This document shows, one piece after another, positions 43,578-52,224 of a stretch of 64,000 nt of DNA (position 1 is its first letter; each line of letters opens with the position of its first letter). The notes below the pieces were generated by a model. That model ran no database searches and was not told the origin of the DNA. It worked only from the letters and a program-made list of their open reading frames with translations. The DNA comes from Bifidobacterium scaligerum (GTDB lineage: Bacteria > Actinomycetota > Actinomycetes > Actinomycetales > Bifidobacteriaceae), in assembly GCF_002802865.1 (NCBI RefSeq), contig NZ_PGLQ01000003.1:124001-188000 (forward strand). The letters are read 5' to 3'. A program made the position numbers and the translations under genes.

Positions 43578-44123
43578 ATGAACAATCGAGACCCCAAACG
43601 CAATCTGATCATCATTGTCACGGTCGCGCTCATTCCAGTCATCCTGCTCGGAGCGGCATGTCTGCGCACGCTCATGCCCGCACGGCATACGGTCGCCCCG
43701 ATCGTCGTGCGCAACGATCAAAACCGGACGGTCGAACCGAAATCGGATACGACGGTCAACGGGCAGAGGATCGACGTCTACCGCACGGACGAAGCGTGCG
43801 TGCTGATGGCGCCGCTCGCCGTGCAGGCGTACGTTTCCGACCGGGACGACCGCGACCGGAACCTGAGCGACCTGTTCACCGAGGACGCGGAAGGCCTGCA
43901 GATACCGGTCGAACGCATACGCCACGACGACGCCGGTTCGCTTGGCAACGGCTACGTGAAGGTCGCCATCAACGACGACGCGGCCGCATGCGTGGTCGAG
44001 ACCGAGTCCGGCGTGATCTGGGAGGTCTACTACGCGGACTTCGACCGTGACGGCTACAAGGCCAGCAAGATCATCAGCCACGACAGGGAACGCGCCTACG
44101 TTCCCGACACCGACGCCCTGTAA
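43578..44123 (+). CDS. Single-span membrane protein of the conjugation block
   Basis: A 181-residue protein with one N-terminal helix (residues 9-30) and an extracytoplasmic domain of about 140 residues rich in Asp. Ribosome-binding site AAAGGAG is 5-6 nt from the ATG. Topology and position resemble VirB8/TcpC-like scaffold proteins, but I see no diagnostic motif, so this remains a guess from context. Confidence 0.7.
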   Translation: MNNRDPKRNLIIIVTVALIPVILLGAACLRTLMPARHTVAPIVVRNDQNRTVEPKSDTTVNGQRIDVYRTDEACVLMAPLAVQAYVSDRDDRDRNLSDLFTEDAEGLQIPVERIRHDDAGSLGNGYVKVAINDDAAACVVETESGVIWEVYYADFDRDGYKASKIISHDRERAYVPDTDAL

Positions 44124-44154
44124 CCGGCCACGCGTCACGGAAAGGAACAAGATC

Positions 44155-45162
44155 ATGACCGACGTACCGTTTAATCTCGGCCCGTCCAGCTTCCCCGCCA
44201 TCGATGACGAAGATCCGGGCGCGACCCAAGTCCTCGGTATGGATGCTCCGCCGCGACGATGCGAAGGCTCCACGGCCAACATCGCTCATAATGCCGCCGA
44301 TGCCATGCCTCTGAACCTCGGACCGGACGGATGCCATGACCGCAACGATGACGAGAACGATGACGGGTATCCCGGTGCCGACAGCGGTCGGTTCGCGCCA
44401 CGATTGCCGGAAAACGCCGTCAAACCGGCGGTGGTCGGATTGGCCGCGCTGCTGCTGGTCGGCGGCATGATCGCGGGCGTTCGCGTCATCACCGCGACGA
44501 ATCATGTCGCACCGACTATCCAACAACCGACGCAGGCGGACAACGAACGTAGGCAAGCAGAACGTCTGCATGATGCAATGACGGTCGCAAAGGCGCTGCT
44601 CGAACGCATCAGGCGCAGTCCCATCGCCGATCGAATCGACCCCAGCCAGCTTGAACAGGCTATGGACGATCAGGACATCGAACACATGGAAGCGCTCACC
44701 AAACAGCTGGAAGCCTCATACGCTACGGCGCTAGACGACACGACCAGTCAGACGTCCGAGACCCTCGGCGAGGCGATCGGCCGAGCCGACAAGCTGCGCG
44801 AAGCGCCGGAATCCGACGAACATGCACGGCTCAATCAGCTTGCCGACACATGGCGCGACAAAACCGTCACCGAGGAGAACCTGGCCGATGCCATCGCAGC
44901 CGTACGCCAAATCGCCGACCTTGCCGCGACGGTCGAATCGCAGCAGGCAAAAGCTGAGGAAGCGGAACGGCAGCGGGAACAACGCGAGCAAGAGGAACGC
45001 GAACGACAGTCCGCACAGCAACAGTCCACGCAGCAACAGGCGACGGCACCGACGCAGCCACAGCAGCCGCAGTACCAGCCGTCCACGCCGCAGCCAGCAC
45101 CCTCGTGGAACGTTCCCGGCCAGCAAACAGATCGCCTACCCAACCGGGATGGCAGCCTCTGA
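44155..45162 (+). CDS. Membrane protein with coiled coil, end of the conjugation block
   Basis: A 335-residue protein. There is a cytoplasmic acidic N-terminus with two NLGP repeats, a single transmembrane helix (about 97-118), then a helical region with a coiled coil rich in Gln/Glu/Arg (about 255-290) and a Pro/Gln-rich tail (QQPQYQPSTPQPAPSW). The ATG at 44155 follows AAAGGAAC. It ends the operon before a perfect hairpin terminator. Function is unknown; it may be a structural component crossing the wall. Confidence 0.7.
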   Translation: MTDVPFNLGPSSFPAIDDEDPGATQVLGMDAPPRRCEGSTANIAHNAADAMPLNLGPDGCHDRNDDENDDGYPGADSGRFAPRLPENAVKPAVVGLAALLLVGGMIAGVRVITATNHVAPTIQQPTQADNERRQAERLHDAMTVAKALLERIRRSPIADRIDPSQLEQAMDDQDIEHMEALTKQLEASYATALDDTTSQTSETLGEAIGRADKLREAPESDEHARLNQLADTWRDKTVTEENLADAIAAVRQIADLAATVESQQAKAEEAERQREQREQEERERQSAQQQSTQQQATAPTQPQQPQYQPSTPQPAPSWNVPGQQTDRLPNRDGSL

Positions 45163-45290
45163 CAGCAGGCACGGGATCACATGCAAACGCGAACGCAACC
45201 CCGCGTCCCGACCCGGCACCAACCGTCACGTTTCATGCAAACGCAAGCGGCCATTCCCGACCCCACGCCAACGCAAGTTAATCCATCCAG

Positions 45291-45325
45291 ACCGTCGGCA
45301 TATCCCCGATATGCCGACGGTTTAC
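45291..45325 (+). terminator. Terminator of the conjugation operon
   Basis: Perfect 12-bp arms ACCGTCGGCATA (45291-45302) and TATGCCGACGGT (45310-45321) enclose a 7-nt loop, followed by TTACC. It lies 129 bp after the last operon stop. Confidence 0.75.
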
Positions 45326-45425
45326 CTTTGCCCAGCGGATCGTCACAATATCTGGACATGGCAGGAGGCGCCGAAGGTGACGCTATCCTTGATATTTATC
45401 ATCACATCGAATCTGGAGGTCAGAT

Positions 45426-46241
45426 ATGGTCAGGTCCGACGCAATAGATAATGCGCAAAGTAGTGATGGCTCCAGCCATACCTCTTCAGGAACGGATCTG
45501 GAGCGCCGCAATCGGGCTGATGAGGGAGCGGCACTGCTTGGTCAGGCTCGTTTTGGACGTTATCTTGATGATGCCGCCGGCGATGTTGATCTTGCCATAG
45601 CCTTATGCCAGTGGAACCAACGATTCGCCGGCATACTCCATTCGCAGCTTGGCTATGTGGAGCTTGCTGTGCGCAACACACTGGATCGCCAACTACGCGA
45701 ACTGTCCTTCCGGGAAAAAGGATCACAGGACTGGTGTCTTCCGGGCAACGCCCCGGATCTGGTCAACAGACTCATCCGAGGAACACTTCATGATGCCAAT
45801 GATCGTGCACGAGCCGATGCTCGTCAGCGAGTACGCCGTGGTAGTCACCGTGCTAATGCGGAAGTCATCCATGACGACGTGCTCTCCCAGTTGATGTGGG
45901 GCACTTGGGTTAAGCTGATAGGCAACCCGGAAACCAGCGAAAAGACTTTGGACCAGCAAGAGCTGTGGATGACAGCCACTCGGAATGCTTTTCCTTATGC
46001 GTCTGATGGGGAAACTGGACGCATCAAAACCTCTCTTGGGCTGCAGTACATCCGTAGGGTACGAAACAACGAAGCGCATTACGACAACCTGTACAAGGAA
46101 GCGCGCAATGTCAACAAAATCATCGGTACGTCCATGTCCCTGTTGAACTCAATCAACCCCGCGTTCACACAAAACTGGATAGATACGGCGGCGCTACGTC
46201 GCGCTGCCAGAGAATTGAACACGATCCTTTCTGCCAAGTGA
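45426..46241 (+). CDS. Abi-like (AbiD/AbiF, HEPN) protein, candidate phage-defence gene
   Basis: A 271-residue protein of the Abi_2 type. GELF-like segments FAGILHSQLGYVELAVRNTLDRQL and the late RRVRNNEAHYDNL are characteristic. RNNEAH at about 213-218 is an R-x4-H motif with Asn after Arg, the active site of HEPN ribonucleases. GGAGG six bases before the ATG sets the start, and a T-containing terminator follows. Such proteins abort phage infection by cleaving RNA. Here it is the last gene before the tRNA-Lys, a typical cargo position. Confidence 0.8.
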   Translation: MVRSDAIDNAQSSDGSSHTSSGTDLERRNRADEGAALLGQARFGRYLDDAAGDVDLAIALCQWNQRFAGILHSQLGYVELAVRNTLDRQLRELSFREKGSQDWCLPGNAPDLVNRLIRGTLHDANDRARADARQRVRRGSHRANAEVIHDDVLSQLMWGTWVKLIGNPETSEKTLDQQELWMTATRNAFPYASDGETGRIKTSLGLQYIRRVRNNEAHYDNLYKEARNVNKIIGTSMSLLNSINPAFTQNWIDTAALRRAARELNTILSAK

Positions 46242-46330
46242 CAAAGCCACCCGCTCAGAGGTTTCTTCAAGACAGTTTTTCTGGTACGATTAAATATGCC
46301 TGGACGGGGTGAGTCCCGTCTGTGACTTCG

Positions 46331-46362
46331 GAATGCCGGCTCCTTGAGCCGGCATTCTTGCT
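46331..46362 (+). terminator. Terminator of the Abi-like gene
   Basis: GAATGCCGGCT and AGCCGGCATTC form a perfect 11-bp stem with a 5-nt loop, followed by TTGCTTT, 89 bp after the stop codon. Confidence 0.8.
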
Positions 46363-46383
46363 TTCAATGAGTCGTGCAGAAAC

Positions 46384-46416
46384 AGAAAAACCCTTGGAAA
46401 CATTGGCTTCCAAGGG
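46384..46416 (-). terminator. Terminator of tRNA-Lys
   Basis: CCCTTGGAA and TTCCAAGGG form a perfect stem with an 8-nt loop. On the minus strand TTTTTC follows. It lies 8 bp beyond the tRNA 3' end. Confidence 0.8.
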
Positions 46417-46424
46417 TTGAACTG

Positions 46425-46497
46425 TGCCCCCTGTGGGATTCGAACCCACAACCCACAACTTAAAAGGATGCTGCTCTAACCGTTGAGCTAAAGGGGC
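46425..46497 (-). tRNA. tRNA-Lys (anticodon UUU)
   Basis: A 73-nt gene that folds into a complete cloverleaf. The acceptor GCCCCTT pairs with AGGGGGC (one G-U), the D-arm is GCTC/GAGC, the anticodon loop is CTTTTAA and the T-arm contains GGTTCGAATCC. CCA is not encoded. It has its own promoter and terminator. A truncated homologue lies in opposite orientation at 28456-28505. Confidence 0.95.
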
Positions 46498-46506
46498 AAC
46501 AGCACT

Positions 46507-46535
46507 AAGATACACACCTCCGCCAGACAATCCAA
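46507..46535 (-). promoter_or_regulatory. Promoter of tRNA-Lys
   Basis: On the minus strand, TTGGAT (46535-46530) and TATCTT (46512-46507) are spaced by 17 bp, ending 9 bp before the tRNA. The surrounding bases also match the promoter of the remnant at 28418. Confidence 0.75.
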
Positions 46536-46586
46536 AAATCGGCGTGGCGGGACGAATTCACTGGGGAGACACTGGAACCTAACCTG

Positions 46587-47684
46587 TCAGCGTTCTTTGA
46601 AGTAGGTGAAAAGGTGTCGTTCTTTGATGTGGAGGGTGGTGATGGTGGTGGCGAGTAGGTAGGCGGTGTTGGTGGTGATGGTGGTTTGTATGGCGTTGAG
46701 GGTGATGGCGGTTCGGTCGGTGGCGTCGATGAGGAGTCTGGCGGCGGTCATGTCGATGGGCAGGCTGATGGCGGTGGCGAGCAGGATGGTGATGCCGGTT
46801 TCGATGATGATTTGCGTGGCGAGTGCGGGTTTGGGAACGCCGCAGTGCAGTGCGGAGGCGATTTCGAGCCGGCGGCCGCGTATGAGCAGGTATCCGATAA
46901 TGAGGGCGATGAGCGCGCCGCAGGCGGGCAGGATGCGTGTGGAGCGTTGCCGGTAGAGGGTTTGTCCGTCGAAGCCGTCGCCTTTGGTGGTGTTGAGCTG
47001 GCCGAGGGTGGGCGCGTCGTCGCCGGTGGTTTTCGCGTTCGGGGTGAGGGTGGACCAGAGGGCGTTGCGGGTCTGGCTGGTTTGCGGCCAGGTCTTGGCC
47101 CAGCAGGCGTCGAACGTGCCGGTGGCGGGTGTTTCCTCCATGAGCGCGTACGCGTATCCGGGGGTGCGTCCGTCGTCGGGGTATTGGTAGACGCCCTTGA
47201 CGTGTGCGGTGCGTCCGTCCGCGAGGCCGATCGTGCCGCCGGTGGTGGTGCCGAGCGTGTCGGCGACTTGCTGGGAGGCGATCAGCCCGGTCGTGTTCGC
47301 GTCCTGTTTCGTGTCGAGGAGTTTGGCCAGTCCGGGGGTGATCTGGTAGAGGGGCGTGGTGGTGTCGGGCAGGGCCGCGAGGGTGAGCGGGTCGGTCGCG
47401 CGGATCGCTCCGGCGGCCTGGACGCCCGTGAGGCTGGTGAGGCGTTCGCAGGATGCCGCGTCGATGCCGTCGGGCGCGTTGAGCACGAGGATGTTGGCCC
47501 CGGATTGCCGGTATGCGTTTGCCTGGTCGAGGATGGCCGAGCCGGCGGCGATGTCCATGACGCCCATGCCGGCGGCGGTCAGGGCCAGGGCGAGGACGGC
47601 CGGGGCGAGGCGGGCGGCGCCGCTGGTGATGGAGCGCCATGCCTCGGAGATGACGGAGGTTGCTTTCATCGTGGTGTGGTTCAT
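46587..47684 (-). CDS. ABC transporter permease, FtsX/MacB-like
   Basis: A 365-residue membrane protein. One N-terminal helix (about 20-45) is followed by a large extracytoplasmic domain (about 45-245) and three C-terminal helices: LPACGALIALIIGYLLIRGRR, IIIETGITILLATAISLPIDM and a last pair before KERHLFTYFKER. This is the MacB/FtsX topology. The start at 47684 overlaps the ATPase stop (ATGA). With the ATPase and adaptor genes upstream it forms an export or sensing complex. Codon use is extremely GC-biased. Confidence 0.82.
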   Translation of the reverse strand: MNHTTMKATSVISEAWRSITSGAARLAPAVLALALTAAGMGVMDIAAGSAILDQANAYRQSGANILVLNAPDGIDAASCERLTSLTGVQAAGAIRATDPLTLAALPDTTTPLYQITPGLAKLLDTKQDANTTGLIASQQVADTLGTTTGGTIGLADGRTAHVKGVYQYPDDGRTPGYAYALMEETPATGTFDACWAKTWPQTSQTRNALWSTLTPNAKTTGDDAPTLGQLNTTKGDGFDGQTLYRQRSTRILPACGALIALIIGYLLIRGRRLEIASALHCGVPKPALATQIIIETGITILLATAISLPIDMTAARLLIDATDRTAITLNAIQTTITTNTAYLLATTITTLHIKERHLFTYFKER

Positions 47685-48283
47685 TGGTAGTTCTTCAGAT
47701 CGATGATGTCGGTGCATGCGTCGCGCGTGTTCGGGTCGTGGGTGGAGACCACGACGATCGTGTCGTTGCGGGCGATGCGGGAGAGTGATTCGCTGACCTT
47801 GGCCGCGGTGTGCATGTCGAGCTGGGCGGTGGGTTCGTCCACGAGCATGAGCGAGGGTTGGGCGGCGAACGCGCGGGCGAGCATGAGGCGCTGGGCCTCG
47901 CCGCCGGACAGTTCCGCGAACCGGCGGTCGGCGACCCGGGTCAGGTTGAACCGGTCCATGAGCGTGCGCGCCTGTTCCTCGGCGTCGCGGCGCGGGAGTC
48001 CTTGGGCGAGCAGGGGCAGGCTGACGTGGTCGATTGCGGTGCGTTGGGCCACGCCGTGCGGGTTCTGGAAGATCCAGCGCATCGAGTCGATGCCCTGTCG
48101 GGTCACTTGGCCTTCGGCGGGCGTGGTCCAGCCGGCGATGATGCCGAGCAGCGTGGACTTGCCCGCGCCGCTCGGCCCGGTCAACGCGTACACGTGCCCG
48201 GGCACGAGGCTCGCGGTCAGATCGTGGAACAGGATCGGGCCGTCGGCGTACCGGTGGCCGACGTGGTCGAGGTCAACGCGCAT
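47681..48283 (-). CDS. ABC transporter ATP-binding protein (LolD/MacB-like)
   Basis: A 200-residue ATPase with Walker A GPSGAGKSTLLG (about residues 37-48), signature LSGGEAQRLMLARA, Walker B LMLVDEPTAQLD and the switch histidine in VVVSTHDP. It overlaps both neighbours, the permease downstream and the adaptor upstream, so the three are translated together. It is shorter than the usual 220-240 residues at both ends but keeps all motifs. Confidence 0.92.
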   Translation of the reverse strand: MRVDLDHVGHRYADGPILFHDLTASLVPGHVYALTGPSGAGKSTLLGIIAGWTTPAEGQVTRQGIDSMRWIFQNPHGVAQRTAIDHVSLPLLAQGLPRRDAEEQARTLMDRFNLTRVADRRFAELSGGEAQRLMLARAFAAQPSLMLVDEPTAQLDMHTAAKVSESLSRIARNDTIVVVSTHDPNTRDACTDIIDLKNYQ

Positions 48284-49379
48284 CGCACGCCGCCTGTCCC
48301 GGATCGGCCTTGATGCGCGCGGGCGCCTTGCCGTCGATCGTGACCAGCGTGCGTCCCAACGAGCTGCCGGCCACGTGCGCCTTGACGCTCGTGCCGTCGG
48401 TCGCCACCACGCACCCGTCGCTGCCCTTGAGCCCGGTGAGTGCGGACGCGGGCACCGAGTACACGCCGATCGGCTTTTTGAGCTTGTAGGTCACGGTCAC
48501 GCTTGTAGTGTCCTCGCCGTCCTTGCGCGCGCCCGTGTACGTGGACCATCCGGCCATCGCCTGCAACGCGGCCGTATCCGACACGATGCCGTCGTCGCCG
48601 ATGGGATAGTCCTTGCCGTTGATCTCGACCACGCGATCGCCCTGGATGCGGCCGTCCGGCAGGGACGCGGCCTTGACCGACGCGACCCCGGCCAGGCTGC
48701 GGAACGCGGGCGAATCCGTCGAATCGCCGGTCACGGTCGAACCCAGCGACGCCGCGCACGACACGCTCATCGCCTGCGCGGGCAGCCACACCGCCAACGC
48801 GCGGGAGAACGCGCCCTGCTGGACTTTGACCGTCGCCGCGGCCGTGCCGGCGTTCGCCGCGTACAGGCGACGCCACGCGTCCCACGTGGCCCAGTCGAAC
48901 ACGCCCGACCGGGAGCCCCCGTAGCCGAGCACGGCCAGCTCGTTTTGCAACGCCGTCACGTCGTCGCCCTTGTCCCCGTACGCCAGATCACGATACAAGG
49001 GCGTGTCCGTGTGCAGGCTCACCAGAGGAGTGCCGTCCACGTCGTACTCGTGCGAGCCCGAACGCACCACGCCGTCCGCGGGACACGACGCGAACGTGAC
49101 CCTGCCCGACACCGGGAACGCGACCCCGCCGGCCGGCGACGCCGTCACGTCCACGTTCAGGGAACGCGCGTCGTCGAAATCCTCAGACCCCAACGCGAGA
49201 CTCCCCGCATCCGGGGAAGCCGACAGGGACGGCGGCGTCGCCATCCGCTCCAACCCCACGGCCAATCCCATGCCGGCCGCCAGACACGCGACCATGCACG
49301 CCGCCACGAACCCCACGCCGTTCACCCGACGACGTGTGCGGGCACTACTATTCTTTCCGGATCGAAACACGAGCATCAT
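48273..49379 (-). CDS. Membrane-anchored adaptor with peptidoglycan-binding domain (HlyD-like)
   Basis: A 368-residue protein with an N-terminal membrane anchor (about 22-43). A peptidoglycan-binding domain (YGDKGDDVTALQNELAVLGY, about 130-165) and a beta-rich C-terminal region follow. This domain mix is typical of the adaptor protein next to MacB-type transporters in Gram-positive bacteria, where it bridges membrane and wall. It overlaps the ATPase start by 11 bp. Confidence 0.82.
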   Translation of the reverse strand: MMLVFRSGKNSSARTRRRVNGVGFVAACMVACLAAGMGLAVGLERMATPPSLSASPDAGSLALGSEDFDDARSLNVDVTASPAGGVAFPVSGRVTFASCPADGVVRSGSHEYDVDGTPLVSLHTDTPLYRDLAYGDKGDDVTALQNELAVLGYGGSRSGVFDWATWDAWRRLYAANAGTAAATVKVQQGAFSRALAVWLPAQAMSVSCAASLGSTVTGDSTDSPAFRSLAGVASVKAASLPDGRIQGDRVVEINGKDYPIGDDGIVSDTAALQAMAGWSTYTGARKDGEDTTSVTVTYKLKKPIGVYSVPASALTGLKGSDGCVVATDGTSVKAHVAGSSLGRTLVTIDGKAPARIKADPGQAACDAR

Positions 49380-49386
49380 CCCCTCT

Positions 49387-50028
49387 CTACTTGCTCGGGT
49401 TCGCCAGGCACTGGGAGAACGCGTCCGACGACGTGTCCAGCTTCGACGACCCCTCGGGCTTGCCCATCTCGGTCAGGTAATCCTGCTTCGTGAACGAGTC
49501 CGGCACCAGCTTGCGCCGCTTGAGGCAGCCCACGACCAGTTCGATCTCGTCCGCGTTCGACGGGTTCTGCACCATACGCTCGTACAGGTCGCGGATCTGC
49601 AGGTTCGTGCCCTTCGCGCACGCCATGCTGTCCTCGTTCGCCTTGGCCGAATCATAGTTGTCGTCCGTGTTCATGTGCTCCTGCATCAACCCGGTGGACT
49701 GGTCCGTGTCGAACTCCACGTCATCGCCCTTGGCGGCCATGCACTCCTGGTACTTCTCGTTCGCCTCCCGGTAATCCGACTCGCTGATCCTGCCCGCCTT
49801 GACCGCGCGCTCCAACACCCCGCGCTCGAAATCGCTCGACGCCGACTGCAACGCCTGCTTCAACTCCGCCTCATACGACGACGATCCGGAAGACGACGAA
49901 GACGAGGAGGAAGCCCCGTCCGACGCGCCGGCATTCCCGGAACCCGGCATCGAACACGCCCCCAAACCCAACACCACCGACAACACGTCGGCAGCCGCAA
50001 CCACGCGCAGCATCCGCTTCGACAGCAT
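49387..50028 (-). CDS. Lipoprotein of the ABC-adaptor operon
   Basis: A 213-residue lipoprotein whose signal ends at lipobox LGAC (LGLGACSMPG), followed by a serine linker. The mature domain is helical and acidic, with conserved cysteines in YQECMAAKG, DSMACAKGT, LVVGCLKRRK and FSQCLANPSK that could form two disulfides. AAAGGAG nine bases before the ATG at 50028 sets the start. It is the first gene of the leftward operon and divergent from the response regulator. I recognise no named family. A substrate- or stress-sensing role is inferred. Confidence 0.78.
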   Translation of the reverse strand: MLSKRMLRVVAAADVLSVVLGLGACSMPGSGNAGASDGASSSSSSSSGSSSYEAELKQALQSASSDFERGVLERAVKAGRISESDYREANEKYQECMAAKGDDVEFDTDQSTGLMQEHMNTDDNYDSAKANEDSMACAKGTNLQIRDLYERMVQNPSNADEIELVVGCLKRRKLVPDSFTKQDYLTEMGKPEGSSKLDTSSDAFSQCLANPSK

Positions 50029-50201
50029 GATGATGTGCTCCTTTCGTTTGAACATTGACTTGACGGGAACACACCGTAGAAGCCGGTTCGATGGGATTTG
50101 GCGGTTCCGACCCGGTTCCGACCGTTTTTGACCGATTTCCGACCTCGTTCGCCACGGCCGATATGATGTGCCGCAACCAACCAACCGGAAAGGAGACGTC
50201 G

Positions 50202-50858
50202 ATGCGCGTGCTGGTCGTCGAAGACAACGTGAACCTCGCCGACGTGGTCGGCATGGGCTTGCGCATGAAGGGCTTCGACACGACGGTCATCTACGACGGA
50301 CGTGACGCGATCGACGAACTGGACGACAGCCGGTGGGATCTGCTGATCCTCGACCGTGACCTGCCCGGCGTGCACGGCGACGAGATCTGCCGGCGGCTGC
50401 GGGCGCGACATGACCCCGTCCACATCCTCATGCTCACCGCCGCTTCCCGCACCAACGACATCGTGCAAGGCCTGGGACTGGGCGCGGACGACTACCTGAC
50501 CAAGCCGTTCGCGTACGCGGAACTGCTCGCCCGCGTCGAAGCCGTCCAACGCCGACTCGGTCTGGCCGATACGGGACCGTTCGTGCGGGGCGGCTTCCGG
50601 GCCGATTTCCACACCGGCGACATCAGCATGAACGGCGAACCACTGCGATTCGGCCAACGCGAGCTCGCCGTGCTGCGCATGCTGGTGGAGGCGCACGGCG
50701 CGGTGGTCGGCGTCGACCGGCTGTACGACGAGGTCTGGCAGGACGACCACGCGCATGCGAAAAGCATCGTCAAAAGCACCGTGTACACGCTACGGTCCAA
50801 GATCGGCGACCCGAACCTCATCGAGACCGTACCCGGACAGGGATACCGCATACCATGA
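50202..50858 (+). CDS. OmpR-family response regulator
   Basis: A 218-residue regulator. The receiver domain has EDN near the N-terminus, the phosphorylated Asp in LILDRDLPG (about 51), the switch Thr in LTAASRT and the Lys in DDYLTKPF. The C-terminal winged helix starts around residue 125 (RFGQRELAVLRMLVEAHGAVV). GGAAAGGAG precedes the ATG. It overlaps the kinase gene by 4 bp and is divergent from the lipoprotein-ABC operon, its likely target. Confidence 0.94.
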   Translation: MRVLVVEDNVNLADVVGMGLRMKGFDTTVIYDGRDAIDELDDSRWDLLILDRDLPGVHGDEICRRLRARHDPVHILMLTAASRTNDIVQGLGLGADDYLTKPFAYAELLARVEAVQRRLGLADTGPFVRGGFRADFHTGDISMNGEPLRFGQRELAVLRMLVEAHGAVVGVDRLYDEVWQDDHAHAKSIVKSTVYTLRSKIGDPNLIETVPGQGYRIP

Positions 50859-52138
50859 GCCGGCAGCACACCACACGCAAGCCGCGGCCGCGCATTCTCC
50901 GCCCCTCGCAATGGTCGACGCGAAGCCGTCTGACCGCCACGATCATCATCGCGTTCCTGCTGCTGACGGCCGCCGTCACCACCGGCACATTCCTCATCGT
51001 GGACCGGCAGCTGTCCACCATAACGGTCGGCGGCATCGACACGAGCATGGACTCCGACACCGCGGACGAGTCGCTCCGCCAGCCGTCATCGCACGATCCC
51101 GACGGCGACGATTCCGGCTACACGTCCATTCACGTCAACCAGGACAGGGGAGACGGACTGTCGCTCAAGGCGACGGCGGGCGACAACCGGACGCGTGATC
51201 TCATGCTCGCCACGACCATCGCGCCGATCCTCACGTTCGGCGTGCTGGCGGCCATCCTCACCTGGACCATAGCCACCAACAGCCAGAAGCGCATCAACAC
51301 GGTGGCCAAGCAGATCACGAACGCGGACGGGCCACTATCCGCACGCCACGCCGTCAGCATCCCGGAACGCAACGACGAGGCCACGACCATAGTCCACGCC
51401 TATAACGCCATGCTCCACGATCTGAACGATGCCATCGAACGGGAGCAACAGTTCATCGCCAACGCATCCCACGAACTGAAGAACCCGCTCGCCGCCACCT
51501 CGGCCGCCCTCGAAATACCACTCGACGCGGGACTGTTCGACGACGCGACCCGCCCATTCGTGCAAAAGGCGCTCGATGCCAACCGCAGCGGAACGGCGCT
51601 CGTGCTCCGACTGCTCGAACTCGCCCGCATCCAACACCTCGACCACACGGACCTCACCAGCATCGATCTCGCCGACATCGTCTTGGATGTTCTCGGCAAG
51701 GAGCATGACGCCCTTGCCCCACTGACGGTAACGACATCGCTCATGCCCGCAACACTATCGGCGGACCGCATGCTCATCAACCAACTGGCCACGAACCTCA
51801 TCCTCAACGCCGCGCAACACAACATACCCGGCGGCAGCATCGGCATCACCACCGCAACCAACCATGACGACGGCAACGGCAACGACTACGCGACGCTCAC
51901 CATCGCCAACACCGGCAAAGACCTCACCCAGATCGACCCGACGGAACTGCTCGCCACATTCAACCGCGGACCGGACAGCAGAATCAGCAACCGACACGGC
52001 ACACCCAACCACGGGCTCGGCCTATCCATCTGCGACGAAATCGTCCGACTCCACCACGGCACCATGAACCTGCACGCCAACCCGCACGGAGGCTTGACCG
52101 TCACCGTACGACTGCCGATAGAGTGTGCCGGCCAGTAG
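50855..52138 (+). CDS. Sensor histidine kinase
   Basis: A 427-residue kinase with two transmembrane helices (about 30-52 and 115-137) enclosing a short extracytoplasmic segment of about 60 residues, then a HAMP-like linker. The H-box is NASHELKNPLAATSAALE (His at about 204). The HATPase domain has NLILNAAQH and HGLGLSICDEIVRLHHG. The small extracellular part recalls intramembrane-sensing kinases that respond to antimicrobial peptides through a partner transporter, which fits the adjacent ABC genes. It is co-translated with the regulator. Confidence 0.92.
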   Translation: MSRQHTTRKPRPRILRPSQWSTRSRLTATIIIAFLLLTAAVTTGTFLIVDRQLSTITVGGIDTSMDSDTADESLRQPSSHDPDGDDSGYTSIHVNQDRGDGLSLKATAGDNRTRDLMLATTIAPILTFGVLAAILTWTIATNSQKRINTVAKQITNADGPLSARHAVSIPERNDEATTIVHAYNAMLHDLNDAIEREQQFIANASHELKNPLAATSAALEIPLDAGLFDDATRPFVQKALDANRSGTALVLRLLELARIQHLDHTDLTSIDLADIVLDVLGKEHDALAPLTVTTSLMPATLSADRMLINQLATNLILNAAQHNIPGGSIGITTATNHDDGNGNDYATLTIANTGKDLTQIDPTELLATFNRGPDSRISNRHGTPNHGLGLSICDEIVRLHHGTMNLHANPHGGLTVTVRLPIECAGQ

Positions 52139-52224
52139 TTTTTCTGTATTTATGTATGTAAAGAAACAAAGAATCAAAGAAACACTGCTGACGTGGCCGC
52201 TTGCCATGTTGCGACGAGGGCGCA

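Noticed and set aside
45181..45447. 88-codon plus-strand frame after the conjugation operon
   Set aside because: It reads through a perfect terminator hairpin and the next gene's ribosome-binding site, and has no ribosome-binding site of its own.
46425..46497. Intact tRNA-Lys as a simple right attachment site (attR) of an 18-kb element starting at 28.5 kb
   Set aside because: The two tRNA copies are in opposite orientation, and mobilisation genes continue to 57.4 kb beyond it.
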